This document shows, piece after piece, positions 24,638 through 32,895 of a stretch of DNA of 64,000 nt. Under the pieces are notes generated by a model. It did no database searches. It was not told where the DNA came from and worked only from the letters and a program-made list of their open reading frames with translations. The stretch comes from Mesobacillus subterraneus. Lineage in GTDB: Bacteria; Bacillota; Bacilli; Bacillales; Cytobacillaceae. Location: assembly GCF_003937825.1 (NCBI RefSeq), contig NZ_RSFW01000019.1:124001-188000 (forward strand). The letters are read 5' to 3'. Made by a program: the position numbers and the translations under genes. Position 1 is the first letter of the stretch. Each line of letters begins with the position of its first letter.

Positions 24638-25654
24638 TTAAAATGTTGTTTTTGCACCTAGGTAACGAGTCTTCCAGTAAGAATTATTCATGTCGCTAAT
24701 TTCTACACCTCTTGAGGAACCTGCGTGAATGAACTTGCCATCTCCCAGATAGATTCCTGCATGAGATGGGCCTGGTTTATAAGTTTCAAAGAATACAAGG
24801 TCCCCTACGCGTGGAGATGATACAGGTTTTGTTGCATTCCAGATTGTCTCAACTGTACGCGGAATAGAGATTCCAACCTTTGCATAAACATAGTTCAGGT
24901 AACCAGAGCAATCAAATCCTGATGGAGTGCTTCCAGCCCATACATAAGGAACACCGATGTATTTTTTTGCCTCGGTAATGAGTGCGTTCACCTTAGTATT
25001 CGAAGCATAAGTAGCTACTACCGGAGCAGTTGCAGTGGATACATTCGTTGCCACAGGAGTAGTTGCCGAGCCGGACAGCTTCAGGACTTGTCCAGGGTAA
25101 ATCAAATCAGAAGTCAAATTATTGATAGATTTTAACTGTGATAGCGATAAATTATGGCGAGCAGCAATTGTTGACAGGTTGTCCCCGCTTTTGACTGTGT
25201 AAGTAGCGGCTGTGCTAGTTGTCACTGCAGTCGTTGCTGCAGGAGCAGATCCGGAAACCTTCAATCTTTGTCTTGGATGGATGACATCAGATGTCAAACC
25301 GTTCAAGGATTTCAACGCGCTGATAGTCATTCCGTATTGTTTTGATATTCCCCATAAAGTATCGCCTGACTTCACGACGTAGATGGTATCAGATGAACTT
25401 GTGCTTGTTGTCGTACTTGTCGTGTGACTGTGTGGAGCAAGAACCGATAGTTTTTGATTTACATAGATGGTTGAACTTGATAGATTATTCCAGCTTTGAA
25501 TATCTTTTATAGCAACACTATATGTTTGTGATAGTTTCCATAAAGAATCACCAGATTGTACAGTATGATATTTTTCATGTGCACTTGCTGAACCATTGAA
25601 TGATGTAAATAAAATTCCGGCAGTTGCAGCCACCGTCAAAAGCTGTTTTTTCAT
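24638..25654 (-). CDS. Peptidoglycan endopeptidase, three LysM repeats + NlpC/P60
   Basis: 338 residues. Signal peptide 1-25 (AGILFTSFNGSASA), LysM repeats at about 29-72, 91-133 and 151-193, a Thr/Val-rich linker, and an NlpC/P60 domain from about 222 with Cys249 (GFDCSGYLNY), His298 (SHAGIYLG) and His310 (FIHAGS). The layout is that of bacillar D,L-endopeptidases LytE/LytF/CwlS, which cut the stem peptide during cell separation and elongation. LysM repeats hold the enzyme to the wall. Monocistronic. Confidence 0.93.
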   Translation of the reverse strand: MKKQLLTVAATAGILFTSFNGSASAHEKYHTVQSGDSLWKLSQTYSVAIKDIQSWNNLSSSTIYVNQKLSVLAPHSHTTSTTTSTSSSDTIYVVKSGDTLWGISKQYGMTISALKSLNGLTSDVIHPRQRLKVSGSAPAATTAVTTSTAATYTVKSGDNLSTIAARHNLSLSQLKSINNLTSDLIYPGQVLKLSGSATTPVATNVSTATAPVVATYASNTKVNALITEAKKYIGVPYVWAGSTPSGFDCSGYLNYVYAKVGISIPRTVETIWNATKPVSSPRVGDLVFFETYKPGPSHAGIYLGDGKFIHAGSSRGVEISDMNNSYWKTRYLGAKTTF

Positions 25655-25969
25655 GTTAGAGCAACTCCTTTGTTTTTGTTACAAATTAATAGTAGAGTTT
25701 CCTAAACTTATTTTGAATCTATAAATTTTGGTTTCATAGGAATAGTTTTCCTATGGTAATAATTACGTTTTCATGACAAAAAAGAGCCATAAACCTTGTA
25801 TTTACAGGTTTTAAAGGCTCTTTTTTCCTTTTATTCCATACGATTTGTAACATTGCTGAAATATAAGCTTAATCCTTCTGTAATTTTTACAGTATATGTA
25901 ACTATACCCAATTGGTTATTCTGACAAGGGATAAAAGAACTAATTCGATGAAATAAAGATGAACTTTTG
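25655..25969. other. Intergenic region with a lone bidirectional hairpin
   Basis: Upstream of the LysM gene. It holds a terminator-like hairpin at 25778-25827 (AAAGAGCC ... GGCTCTTTTTT, with an inner stem AAACCTTGTA/TACAGGTTT) and T-runs on both strands, not directly behind any ORF. No coding frame seen. Confidence 0.6.
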
Positions 25970-26020
25970 AAACAGGGGGACGGTTCTTGTGTTTTAAAAC
26001 ACAAGAACCGTCCCCTGTTT
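25970..26020. repeat. REP-like palindrome (GGGGACGGTTCTTGTG type)
   Basis: Nearly perfect 25-bp inverted repeat: AACAGGGGGACGGTTCTTGT continuing to GTTTT, then its complement, with one extra G in the left arm. The core GGGACGGTTCTT is a familiar dispersed palindrome in Firmicutes. It abuts the stop codon of the gene at 26021 and could also end its transcript. Confidence 0.8.
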
Positions 26021-26449
26021 TTATAGATTCTTTTTGATTAACTGATTTGCCAGCTGGTCGACCTGCTGTCCTTCACCGGATTGTTTGGCTGCGGAAGCGA
26101 TCTGGTTGATGATCTGGCTGCTTTCGGGATTTGTTGAATTTGTTGCGTGATTCCCTGCCTGCTGATGCGTCGCGTTTGGAGTTAATCCGGAAGTGATTTC
26201 CTTTGCGAATTCAGTGATACCAGCAGCCATTGGCTTGTTGAACGTTGCACCCATATTGCTGTTTTGGAAAAGCTGCCTCATTCCGCCCATTCGATTTCGT
26301 AACAGATAGGCAGCAGCGGCACTTGCTGCAACTCCCATCAACGAATAGGTCATGGAACGGTTTCTCCTTCTTCTATATCCGAACGTTTGCATTAAATTCT
26401 GTGGAATATTTGATCTCATTAACGCTGAAATCCATGCGGATGTATTCAT
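26021..26449 (-). CDS. Hypothetical protein with one hydrophobic segment
   Basis: 142 residues: basic RYRRRR-like stretch (GYRRRRNRS) before a short hydrophobic, alanine-rich segment (MGVAASAAAAYLL), then a polar Asn/Gln-rich tail (TNPESSQIINQIASAAKQ). No family recognised. ATG start behind AAAGGGG. Its stop lies in the flank of the REP-like palindrome. Confidence 0.65.
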   Translation of the reverse strand: MNTSAWISALMRSNIPQNLMQTFGYRRRRNRSMTYSLMGVAASAAAAYLLRNRMGGMRQLFQNSNMGATFNKPMAAGITEFAKEITSGLTPNATHQQAGNHATNSTNPESSQIINQIASAAKQSGEGQQVDQLANQLIKKNL

Positions 26450-26555
26450 TCGGCAGCACCCCTTTTTAGATTAGAGAAGCAAAATTACCTCTCCATTAGT
26501 TAGTATTTGGTTTCTCCCGGCTGCTATTCCGGGAAAAGCTGACAAACTGGGCTGC

Positions 26556-27416
26556 CTATTCACTAAGGAATGGTTTTATTTTCTGAATGGCACTTTGAAG
26601 CTTTGTCGCATTCTTATTATACATTTTCTTAGCATCCGGAGATTCAGTTTCAAGGGAAAATAATTCCAAATCTGCCTGGCATTTATTAAGCATGGCCAGC
26701 AAAAGCTTCCGAGGCTGCGGGGAAGGTACCTGAAGTTGGTCATCATACACATCAATTGTCAGCTTCCCGTAAGAATCGACTTCTGCTATGAAAACATTAT
26801 CAAGCGTAACTCCTAAGTTTGCCAGTTCAACATCCAGCCAACCTCTGTTTTTCCCTGCTGCGGTCAATTGGTCATTCAGTACATTTCCATCCATTACGAC
26901 CGTATAGGATTCCTTTTCCGGAGAGACAGCCAAATTGAGGTCCTTTGCAGTTAATGGCTGCAATTCTTTCTTGAGTAACACACTCAAATCACCTTTTGGC
27001 TCTAGGACCGCGAATTCTACATCGGCAGTTCTGAATACATTTTTTTGACGTAATAGAGAATTCAAATCATCGATTGTATATTTTTCTTTCTTTAAATTTT
27101 CTTCAAGGACCTTACCATCTTTTATGATGACAGTTGCCTTTCCTTCCATTATGTCTCGAACCTTCTTGCTTTTAATACCGATTACGTCATGCAAATATGT
27201 AAATGTTCCAAAAATGGCGATGGCCAGGACGCCGTGGAACAAGTTACCATCAAGCCCCATGATGACTTCTCCTGCGATACTTCCAATCGTGATACCTGAA
27301 ACATATTCAAAAAAGGACAATTCGGCGAGCTGCTTCTTCCCCCCTATTTTTGTGATAGCAAACAATGTAACAACAAATAATACGGAGGAAACAAGAATAT
27401 GTGTATAATCGTTCAT
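26556..27416 (-). CDS. DUF421 (YetF) membrane protein with DUF1657-like C-terminus
   Basis: 286 residues, longer than usual YetF proteins (about 220-230). Three membrane helices in the first 85 residues, then the YetF domain (KARDIMEGKATVIIKDGKVLEENL-like stretch, LLRQKNVFRTADVEFAVLE). The last 60 residues (LLAMLNKCQADLELFSLETESPDAKKMYNKNATKL and so on, given in part) resemble the DUF1657 proteins encoded just upstream. Third gene of an operon with two DUF1657 genes; the same set accompanies spoVA genes in the spoVA-2mob element of heat-resistant spores. AGGAGGTGA site. Confidence 0.85.
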   Translation of the reverse strand: MNDYTHILVSSVLFVVTLFAITKIGGKKQLAELSFFEYVSGITIGSIAGEVIMGLDGNLFHGVLAIAIFGTFTYLHDVIGIKSKKVRDIMEGKATVIIKDGKVLEENLKKEKYTIDDLNSLLRQKNVFRTADVEFAVLEPKGDLSVLLKKELQPLTAKDLNLAVSPEKESYTVVMDGNVLNDQLTAAGKNRGWLDVELANLGVTLDNVFIAEVDSYGKLTIDVYDDQLQVPSPQPRKLLLAMLNKCQADLELFSLETESPDAKKMYNKNATKLQSAIQKIKPFLSE

Positions 27417-27427
27417 TTCCTCACCTC

Positions 27428-27631
27428 CTAGTTCTTATATTGAGGCTCTTCGATTTCGATTTGCATTTTTCTTTTTTTAAGGTCTGCCTTGATTTCTCCG
27501 ATCACGAGCATCGTTTCATGAAAAGCTTTGCTCGCTTCAGGCACTGATGTATTAAGTGCCAATGAAGACAATTGTGCTTCGATTCCTTTAAGGGTTGATA
27601 AGCATTGGTTCACATTTGCAGCTACTGTCAT
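27428..27631 (-). CDS. DUF1657 family protein
   Basis: 67 residues from ATG 27629-27631 behind GAGGTGA. Pattern MTVAANVNQCLSTLKGIEAQ, then LALNTS, with the EEPQYK ending seen in its paralogue next door. DUF1657 proteins are small helical proteins found in Bacillales spore operons. 11 bases upstream of the DUF421 gene. Confidence 0.85.
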   Translation of the reverse strand: MTVAANVNQCLSTLKGIEAQLSSLALNTSVPEASKAFHETMLVIGEIKADLKKRKMQIEIEEPQYKN

Positions 27632-27684
27632 TTCCGTCACCTCTTATATAGGAAAAGGGCGGGTTTCCCCTGCCCTCCTTATGT

Positions 27685-27888
27685 TTACTGTTTATATTGT
27701 GGTTCCTCTTGTTCAATCTGCTGCAGGCGCGGCTGGATGCTGTCAATGATTGCCTGCGTTTGCTGCGCAGCCGTCTGATAAAGCTGTTTAGCCTGTTGAT
27801 TTTCTGTACCGAGAGCAAAGGTTTCCAGACTTGCCTGAGCGCTTTTTAAACCAGCAATAGTTTGTTTCACTTGAGCTCCAACTGTCAT
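27685..27888 (-). CDS. DUF1657 family protein (second copy)
   Basis: 67 residues from ATG 27886-27888 behind AAGGGAA. MTVGAQVKQTIAGLKSAQAS, FALGTENQQAKQLY and EEPQYKQ mark it as a paralogue of the next gene, from which it is separated by 53 bases. First gene of the DUF1657-DUF1657-DUF421 operon. Expected to be expressed during sporulation by family association only. Confidence 0.85.
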   Translation of the reverse strand: MTVGAQVKQTIAGLKSAQASLETFALGTENQQAKQLYQTAAQQTQAIIDSIQPRLQQIEQEEPQYKQ

Positions 27889-27990
27889 CTTGAGTTCCCT
27901 TCTTTCCAATTAATTATGGTACTGTTTTATTATTTCAAGGAGAAAAAAAATTATTCGTGATTATCGAAATGGAAGTAACCGTTGCGGTGC

Positions 27991-28026
27991 AAAAAAAGCC
28001 AGGGGCCCCTCACAGAAGCCTCTGGC
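27991..28026 (-). terminator. Terminator of membrane-anchored hypothetical gene
   Basis: GCCAGAGGC/GCCCCTGGC stem then seven T on the minus strand. Confidence 0.8.
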
Positions 28027-28028
28027 AA

Positions 28029-28499
28029 TTATTCCTCATTATTCATGACGATGATGCGAGTATGATAAAGAACGTATCCATTTGCCCACTTAGCTCGTAT
28101 TTCCATCGCATAATCACCCGAAGCAACTTTGGATTTCTCCAATTTTAGAGGGTAGCCTTTCAACTCTTTATAAGCAAGCATTCCCGTTTCAATGTCCCAA
28201 AGATAATATGTAACAGATTCGGGAGTTTGTTCAAACAAAAGCTTTACGTTATCCGAAGGATCAACCAAAATCGGCTCCGTTTCTTTTACCATAATTATCG
28301 GGTCAGATTGAGTATCGGCCGCAGCGGCACGGCCCCATTTTTTCAATGAGTATGTAACAGGTTCGACCTCTACCGCTTGTTCTTGGACAATCACTTCCAG
28401 TTCTGGAGGCTTTGGCTGATATCTTGTATATAAAGTCCAGATCGAAATAAAGAACATGATCAAGAAAGCCATCATGGCCCATTGAAAAGACTTTTTCAC
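28029..28499 (-). CDS. Membrane-anchored hypothetical protein
   Basis: 156 residues from GTG 28497-28499, with a G-rich ribosome site (GGGGGATGGGGA). One N-terminal membrane helix (about 4-24), then an outside domain of about 125 residues (VTYYLWDIETGMLAYKELKGYPL ... GDYAMEIRAKWANGYVLY). The second half looks like a small beta domain. No known family. An upstream ATG in frame (28533-28535) has no ribosome site. Confidence 0.65.
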   Translation of the reverse strand: MKKSFQWAMMAFLIMFFISIWTLYTRYQPKPPELEVIVQEQAVEVEPVTYSLKKWGRAAAADTQSDPIIMVKETEPILVDPSDNVKLLFEQTPESVTYYLWDIETGMLAYKELKGYPLKLEKSKVASGDYAMEIRAKWANGYVLYHTRIIVMNNEE

Positions 28500-28713
28500 T
28501 CCCCATCCCCCATCCCGGAAGTTTAATGCAATCAATTATTTAGACGGTGACATTCATGGAGAAGTTTCAATTTTTTCTGAATTTTTTCGTTAATAAGAAC
28601 CCGTTATCTACATTCCAAACTGCTCCACCCGTTGTGTATTATGTAACATTCCTTACAGACTAAAAAAACTCCTTACTCTATAATCAAATTATATTTTTCA
28701 AGGAAGTTTGGTG

Positions 28714-29868
28714 ATGTTTATGCATAGTGTTGGAAAGGGAGAATATCCTGGCACAATAGATTTTAACGAATATCCATACATAGTCATTTGGGAAGTAACA
28801 AGAGCTTGTCAGTTGAAATGTGTACATTGCCGGGCTGATGCACAAAATACGCCTGATCCGCGGGAATTGACATCGGAAGAAGGCTTCAAGCTGATTGATG
28901 AGATTTATGAAATGAACAATCCAATGCTTGTCTTTACCGGGGGCGATTGCATGATGCGCGAGGATTTGTTTGATCTCGCAGAATATGCAGTAAAAAAAGG
29001 GATGCGTGTTTCAATGACTCCCAGTGCAACCGACAATGTGACGAAAGAAAGAATGGAGCGTGCCAAGGAAGTGGGTTTATCGAGATGGGCATTCAGCCTG
29101 GATGGCCCTACCCCCGAAGTTCATGACCATTTCCGCGGTACACCGGGTTCATTCGATCTTACTATTGAAAAGGTGAGATACCTCAATGAATTGAACATGC
29201 CTCTTCAGTTAAATACAGTCATCTCCAAGTATAATTATGGATACCTCGAGCAAATGGCTGAATTGATGAAGGACCTGAAAGTGGTGATGTGGTACATCTT
29301 CCTGCTTGTACCAACAGGGCGCGGACAGCTGGATGCCTGCCTGTCACCAGCAGAGCATGAAAAGGTTTTCCAGTGGCTCTATGAACTGAGCAAAACCGCC
29401 CCCTATGATATTAAAACGACTGCTGCCCAGCATTATCGACGTGTTGTCTTCCAGCAAAAAACAAGAGAAAACATTGTCAATAAGGGTGATATTCGCTATG
29501 AGGACACGTTGACAAAGGATATGGCATCTGTGATTGACGGGCTGAAACGAGCTCCTAAGGGAGTGAACGATGGCAATGGTTTTGTGTTCATTTCACATAC
29601 CGGAGATGTAATGCCTTCAGGATTGCTTCCACTTGTTGGCGGGAATGTACGAGAAAAATCATTGGCAGATATTTATCGCCACTCACAAATTTTCATGGAC
29701 CTGCGCAGTCCGGATCAATACAAAGGTAAATGCGGAGTTTGTGAATTTCGCTATGTCTGTGGAGGGTCACGTTCCAGAACGTATGCTGTAACGGGAGACT
29801 ATATGGAAAGTGAGCCATTCTGCGTATATATCCCACAGGCAATTCGTAAAAAAACGGCGAAAGTATAA
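28714..29868 (+). CDS. Radical SAM/SPASM protein (BA_1875-type)
   Basis: 384 residues from ATG 28714 (AAGGAAG site). The radical SAM cluster motif C32-x3-C36-x2-C39 (ACQLKCVHC) follows a beta strand; FTGGDCMMRED and FSLDGPTPEVHDHFRG are SAM-binding parts. The C-terminal SPASM-like region has CGVCEFRYVCGGSRSR and a last Cys in SEPFCVY, binding extra iron-sulfur clusters. The order fits the TIGR04053/BA_1875 family, related to heme-modifying and peptide-modifying enzymes. No precursor peptide was found next to it. The substrate is unknown. Confidence 0.85.
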   Translation: MFMHSVGKGEYPGTIDFNEYPYIVIWEVTRACQLKCVHCRADAQNTPDPRELTSEEGFKLIDEIYEMNNPMLVFTGGDCMMREDLFDLAEYAVKKGMRVSMTPSATDNVTKERMERAKEVGLSRWAFSLDGPTPEVHDHFRGTPGSFDLTIEKVRYLNELNMPLQLNTVISKYNYGYLEQMAELMKDLKVVMWYIFLLVPTGRGQLDACLSPAEHEKVFQWLYELSKTAPYDIKTTAAQHYRRVVFQQKTRENIVNKGDIRYEDTLTKDMASVIDGLKRAPKGVNDGNGFVFISHTGDVMPSGLLPLVGGNVREKSLADIYRHSQIFMDLRSPDQYKGKCGVCEFRYVCGGSRSRTYAVTGDYMESEPFCVYIPQAIRKKTAKV

Positions 29869-29873
29869 AGATG

Positions 29874-29913
29874 AAAGGACGGTTTCCTTCAAAGGAACTG
29901 TCCTTTCTTTTTT
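29874..29913 (+). terminator. Terminator of radical SAM gene
   Basis: AAAGGACGGTTTCC/GGAACTGTCCTTT stem then CTTTTTT. Confidence 0.85.
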
Positions 29914-30008
29914 GACACTTTGGTGACAACGTGAAAACTGTGATAAAAAGCACGGTGTCCAGCACTTATCAGGTTTTACAATAAAGGTAACGAAAGGATG
30001 GTGCAAAC

Positions 30009-30305
30009 ATGACAATCTTGATTGATCAACACGCATACAAATGGTTTGAAAAGGAATTTGATACACCAAAGCCGTTTTACATCCGCCTTTACCCTCAATA
30101 TGCCGGGTTTGGTGACAAGAACAAGGGTTACAGCTTAGCTTTCGCACTTGAAACTCCTGCCATTGCCGCCCAGCAGCAAGAAATCGATGGAATCACATTT
30201 TATGTAGAATCCAACGACATATGGTTTTTTGATGACACTGATGTGGAAATCAAGTTTAATGATCATGATGGGGAAATTTTCGCAGCATATACTGAACATC
30301 AATAA
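30009..30305 (+). CDS. HesB/YadR/YfhF-like protein, YneR type
   Basis: 98 residues resembling B. subtilis YneR: PFYIRLYPQYAGFGDKNKGYSLAFALETP and GITFYVESNDIWFFDDTDVEI (each in part). The fold is that of A-type iron-sulfur carriers (IscA/HesB), but the three conserved cysteines are missing, as in YneR, so it cannot carry a cluster in the usual way. AAAGGATG ribosome site. Function unknown. Confidence 0.75.
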   Translation: MTILIDQHAYKWFEKEFDTPKPFYIRLYPQYAGFGDKNKGYSLAFALETPAIAAQQQEIDGITFYVESNDIWFFDDTDVEIKFNDHDGEIFAAYTEHQ

Positions 30306-30314
30306 TAGTAGAGA

Positions 30315-30346
30315 TTAGAGCCCCAGGTTTCCCTGAGGCTCTTTCT
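30315..30346. terminator. Bidirectional terminator
   Basis: AGAGCC(CC)AGG/CCTGAGGCTCT between the YneR-like gene and the convergent argS. Confidence 0.8.
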
Positions 30347-32044
30347 TTACATTTCCTTTGGAGACTGAATTCCCAGCAACCTTAACCCTTCCTCCAAAAC
30401 AATGCTGACAGATTGTACAACAGCCAGCCGTGTCAACCGTTCTTCGTTTTCCTCCAGAATCCGAACTTCACCATAATATTTATTGAAAGCCTGGGCTAGG
30501 TCCAGCACATATTTGGCAATCTGGGACGGATCATTTTTTTCATGTGCTCTTTTGACAGCATTGGGGAATTCGGCGAGCTCTGTGATGACCGGCCACTCTG
30601 AAATCCCATTTATGGGACCTTCACAGGAAACTGTCAACTCCCCTGCTTTCCTCAGCAGCGACTGTGCTCTTGCATTCGTGTATTGAACGTATGGACCCGT
30701 TTCCCCTTCGACTTTTAACATGTCCTCAAGTGAAAACTCGATGTCATTCATCCTGAAATTTTTGAGGTCATGGAAAATGATTGCTCCGACTCCCACTATT
30801 TTTGCTGTATCTTCTTTCGTTGCCAGCTCAGGATTTTTTTCTTCAATATTGAGCCTTGCCAGCTCAATTGACTCATTGAGGACATCCTCCAATAAAATAA
30901 CTTTCCCTTTGCGAGTGGACATCTTCTTTCCATCCTTCAGCATCATCCCAAAAGGAATGTGGACAAGGTCCTGTGCCCACGTTAAGTCCATCTTCTCTAA
31001 AACAGCTTTTAGCTGTTTAAAATGAAGCGTTTGCTCGTTACCCACGATATAAAGTGATTTTATGAATCCATATTCATCATGCCGGAACTTTGCGGCAGCC
31101 AAATCACGAGTAGCATACAATGTCGCCCCATCCGATTTTTTGATCAGGCATGGCGGAAGATCTTCTTTTTCAAGCTTGACGACCTGGGCACAATCCGATT
31201 CTTCAAGCAGCGCCTTTTCTTCCAGGAGTTCGACAATCTTATCCATCTTGTCATTATAAAAGGCCTCGCCAGCGAAAGAATCAAATTCAACCCTCATTAA
31301 ATCGTAAATCTTTTTGAATTCCTTTAGCGACTCTTCCCTGAACCATTCCCACAACTGAAGGGCTTCCTGGTCATCGTTTTCCAGCCTTCTGAACCAGTCT
31401 CTCCCTTCTTGCTCAAGCTGTGGATTTGCTCCTGCTTCTTCATGAAATTTCACGTATAATGCAAGAAGTTCCTTTATCGGATTTTCTTTTACTGTTTCCT
31501 CTGAGCCCCAAAGCTTATAAGCCTTAATCAGCTTGCCAAATTGAGTGCCCCAATCGCCAAGGTGATTTATTTTGACTGGCTTGTATCCGCTTTTTTTGTA
31601 GATTAATGCCAATGAATTGCCAATTACTGTGGATCGCAAATGCCCCATTGAAAAAGGCTTCGCAATATTGGGTGAGGAGAGGTCAATCGTTACAATCCCA
31701 TTTCCGCCAATATCAAAATCACCGTATTTTTCCTTTTTATCAAGGATCTCTTTTAAAACTTTTTTCGCTGTCATTGATTTATTTAGAAATGCATTCACAT
31801 ACCCACCAGCAGAAACAATTCGTTCGAACGATTCACCACTGATGTCCTGGAGCTGCTTGCTTAATCCTTCAGCTATGACAACCGGAGACTTCTTCATTAC
31901 TTTTGCCAGCTGGAAGCATGGGAAAGCCAGGTCACCCTGGTTCATGAATCGAGGTTTTTCAATGATTGGTTCAATTTCTGATGATGACATAAATCCATCC
32001 AGTACCGAAGCGATTTTTTCAGCGTAATCTTTGACATAATTCAT
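30347..32044 (-). CDS. argS: Arginyl-tRNA synthetase (T-box-controlled form)
   Basis: 565 residues, class I synthetase: N-terminal Add-1 tRNA-binding domain (about 1-110), HIGH-type motif SSPNIAKPFSMGHLRSTVIGN (in part) near 122, KMSTRKG in place of KMSKS near 375, and a C-terminal anticodon helix bundle. Attaches arginine to tRNA-Arg. It differs from the B. subtilis housekeeping ArgS in its N-terminus and looks more like the ArgS of lactobacilli and Listeria, so it may be a second copy. A T-box with Arg specifier lies upstream. AGGAGG site. Confidence 0.94.
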   Translation of the reverse strand: MNYVKDYAEKIASVLDGFMSSSEIEPIIEKPRFMNQGDLAFPCFQLAKVMKKSPVVIAEGLSKQLQDISGESFERIVSAGGYVNAFLNKSMTAKKVLKEILDKKEKYGDFDIGGNGIVTIDLSSPNIAKPFSMGHLRSTVIGNSLALIYKKSGYKPVKINHLGDWGTQFGKLIKAYKLWGSEETVKENPIKELLALYVKFHEEAGANPQLEQEGRDWFRRLENDDQEALQLWEWFREESLKEFKKIYDLMRVEFDSFAGEAFYNDKMDKIVELLEEKALLEESDCAQVVKLEKEDLPPCLIKKSDGATLYATRDLAAAKFRHDEYGFIKSLYIVGNEQTLHFKQLKAVLEKMDLTWAQDLVHIPFGMMLKDGKKMSTRKGKVILLEDVLNESIELARLNIEEKNPELATKEDTAKIVGVGAIIFHDLKNFRMNDIEFSLEDMLKVEGETGPYVQYTNARAQSLLRKAGELTVSCEGPINGISEWPVITELAEFPNAVKRAHEKNDPSQIAKYVLDLAQAFNKYYGEVRILEENEERLTRLAVVQSVSIVLEEGLRLLGIQSPKEM

Positions 32045-32071
32045 GGGTAAGACCTCCTCTTCAAAATAAAA

Positions 32072-32306
32072 AAACTCCCGCCTCTAAAAAAGAGACGAGA
32101 GTTTAATCCCGCGGTACCACTCTAATTGTTCCCACCAGGAGAACCTTCTTACATTGATAACGGAAGTTCTTTCCGGCCCGCCCTACTGATTTCAGGCATG
32201 CATCTACAAAGTGCGCTTCACTATGTCATTGCACCAGGCTTTCACCATCCCCGGTTCGCTTTAGCTAGATTGACATAACTACTCTCTTTGTCATCGATTC
32301 GATATT
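32072..32306 (-). promoter_or_regulatory. T-box riboswitch of argS (Arg, CGC specifier)
   Basis: The minus-strand leader holds the T-box core AGAGTGGTACCGCGG (around 32110-32124) and then a terminator CTCTCGTCTCT/AGAGGCGGGAG with seven T. Upstream, stem I pairs ACAAAG with CTTTGT and TATGTCA with TGACATA. The loop between holds GTGAAG-CGC-A, placing arginine codon CGC in the specifier position. Uncharged tRNA-Arg would open argS expression. Confidence 0.92.
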
Positions 32307-32312
32307 TTTACC

Positions 32313-32342
32313 ATTATATACAAAAGACCACTTAGGATTCAA
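32313..32342 (-). promoter_or_regulatory. Promoter of T-box/argS
   Basis: TTGAAT (32337-32342), 18 bases, TATAAT (32313-32318), just upstream of the T-box leader. Confidence 0.65.
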
Positions 32343-32345
32343 TCA

Positions 32346-32819
32346 TTATGTTAAAATCAAGCTAGTATCAAATTCCTGGATGGACCGATTGTACTCATCA
32401 CAGCGTTCCATGAAGTTTCCGCCAGTGTAATCTCCAATGACTTTCCGCCAGAAGCTTCTTGCCGGCTCGTTTTTCTCCACCTGGGTAATTTGCCATTTGC
32501 CAGGGAACTCACCAAAAAGCTGGACAGCTGCCATCTTGCCAAAACCCCGGCGGTAAAATTTCCTCAGGATAAAAAACTCTAGAATGACGTTAGGTTCCCC
32601 ACTCTCCAACATGGCGAATCCGGCGAGTTCGCCATCGTTTACAAGGAAAAAAGCATGCAAATCAAGCTCGCTCCAATACGGCTTCAAATCAAAAGGAGCA
32701 TAACTTCCGTTTTCCTCGAGTTTGATTTCCTGGAACACGGTAAACTCGTAAATATAAAATTGGATCAGATTCTGAAGTGTTGCTTCATCCTCCTGTTTCA
32801 CCCGAACTAAGTCAATCAC
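32346..32819 (-). CDS. GNAT-family N-acetyltransferase
   Basis: 157 residues, GTG start behind AAGGGG. The acetyl-CoA fold is seen in FFLVNDGELAGFAML, the strand VILEFFILRKFYRRGFGKMAAVQLF (the R-x-x-G-x-G/A pyrophosphate loop is RRGFGK) and VEKNEPARSFWRKVIG, the typical last part of the fold. Substrate unknown. Lies between the argS T-box and an ECF anti-sigma gene. Confidence 0.8.
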   Translation of the reverse strand: MIDLVRVKQEDEATLQNLIQFYIYEFTVFQEIKLEENGSYAPFDLKPYWSELDLHAFFLVNDGELAGFAMLESGEPNVILEFFILRKFYRRGFGKMAAVQLFGEFPGKWQITQVEKNEPARSFWRKVIGDYTGGNFMERCDEYNRSIQEFDTSLILT

Positions 32820-32895
32820 ATGAATTCCCCTTTTAGTTTTTATTTAAAAGAACTATTCGCCATTTTAGTTAATTATCCTTTTTCAACGTGAAATC

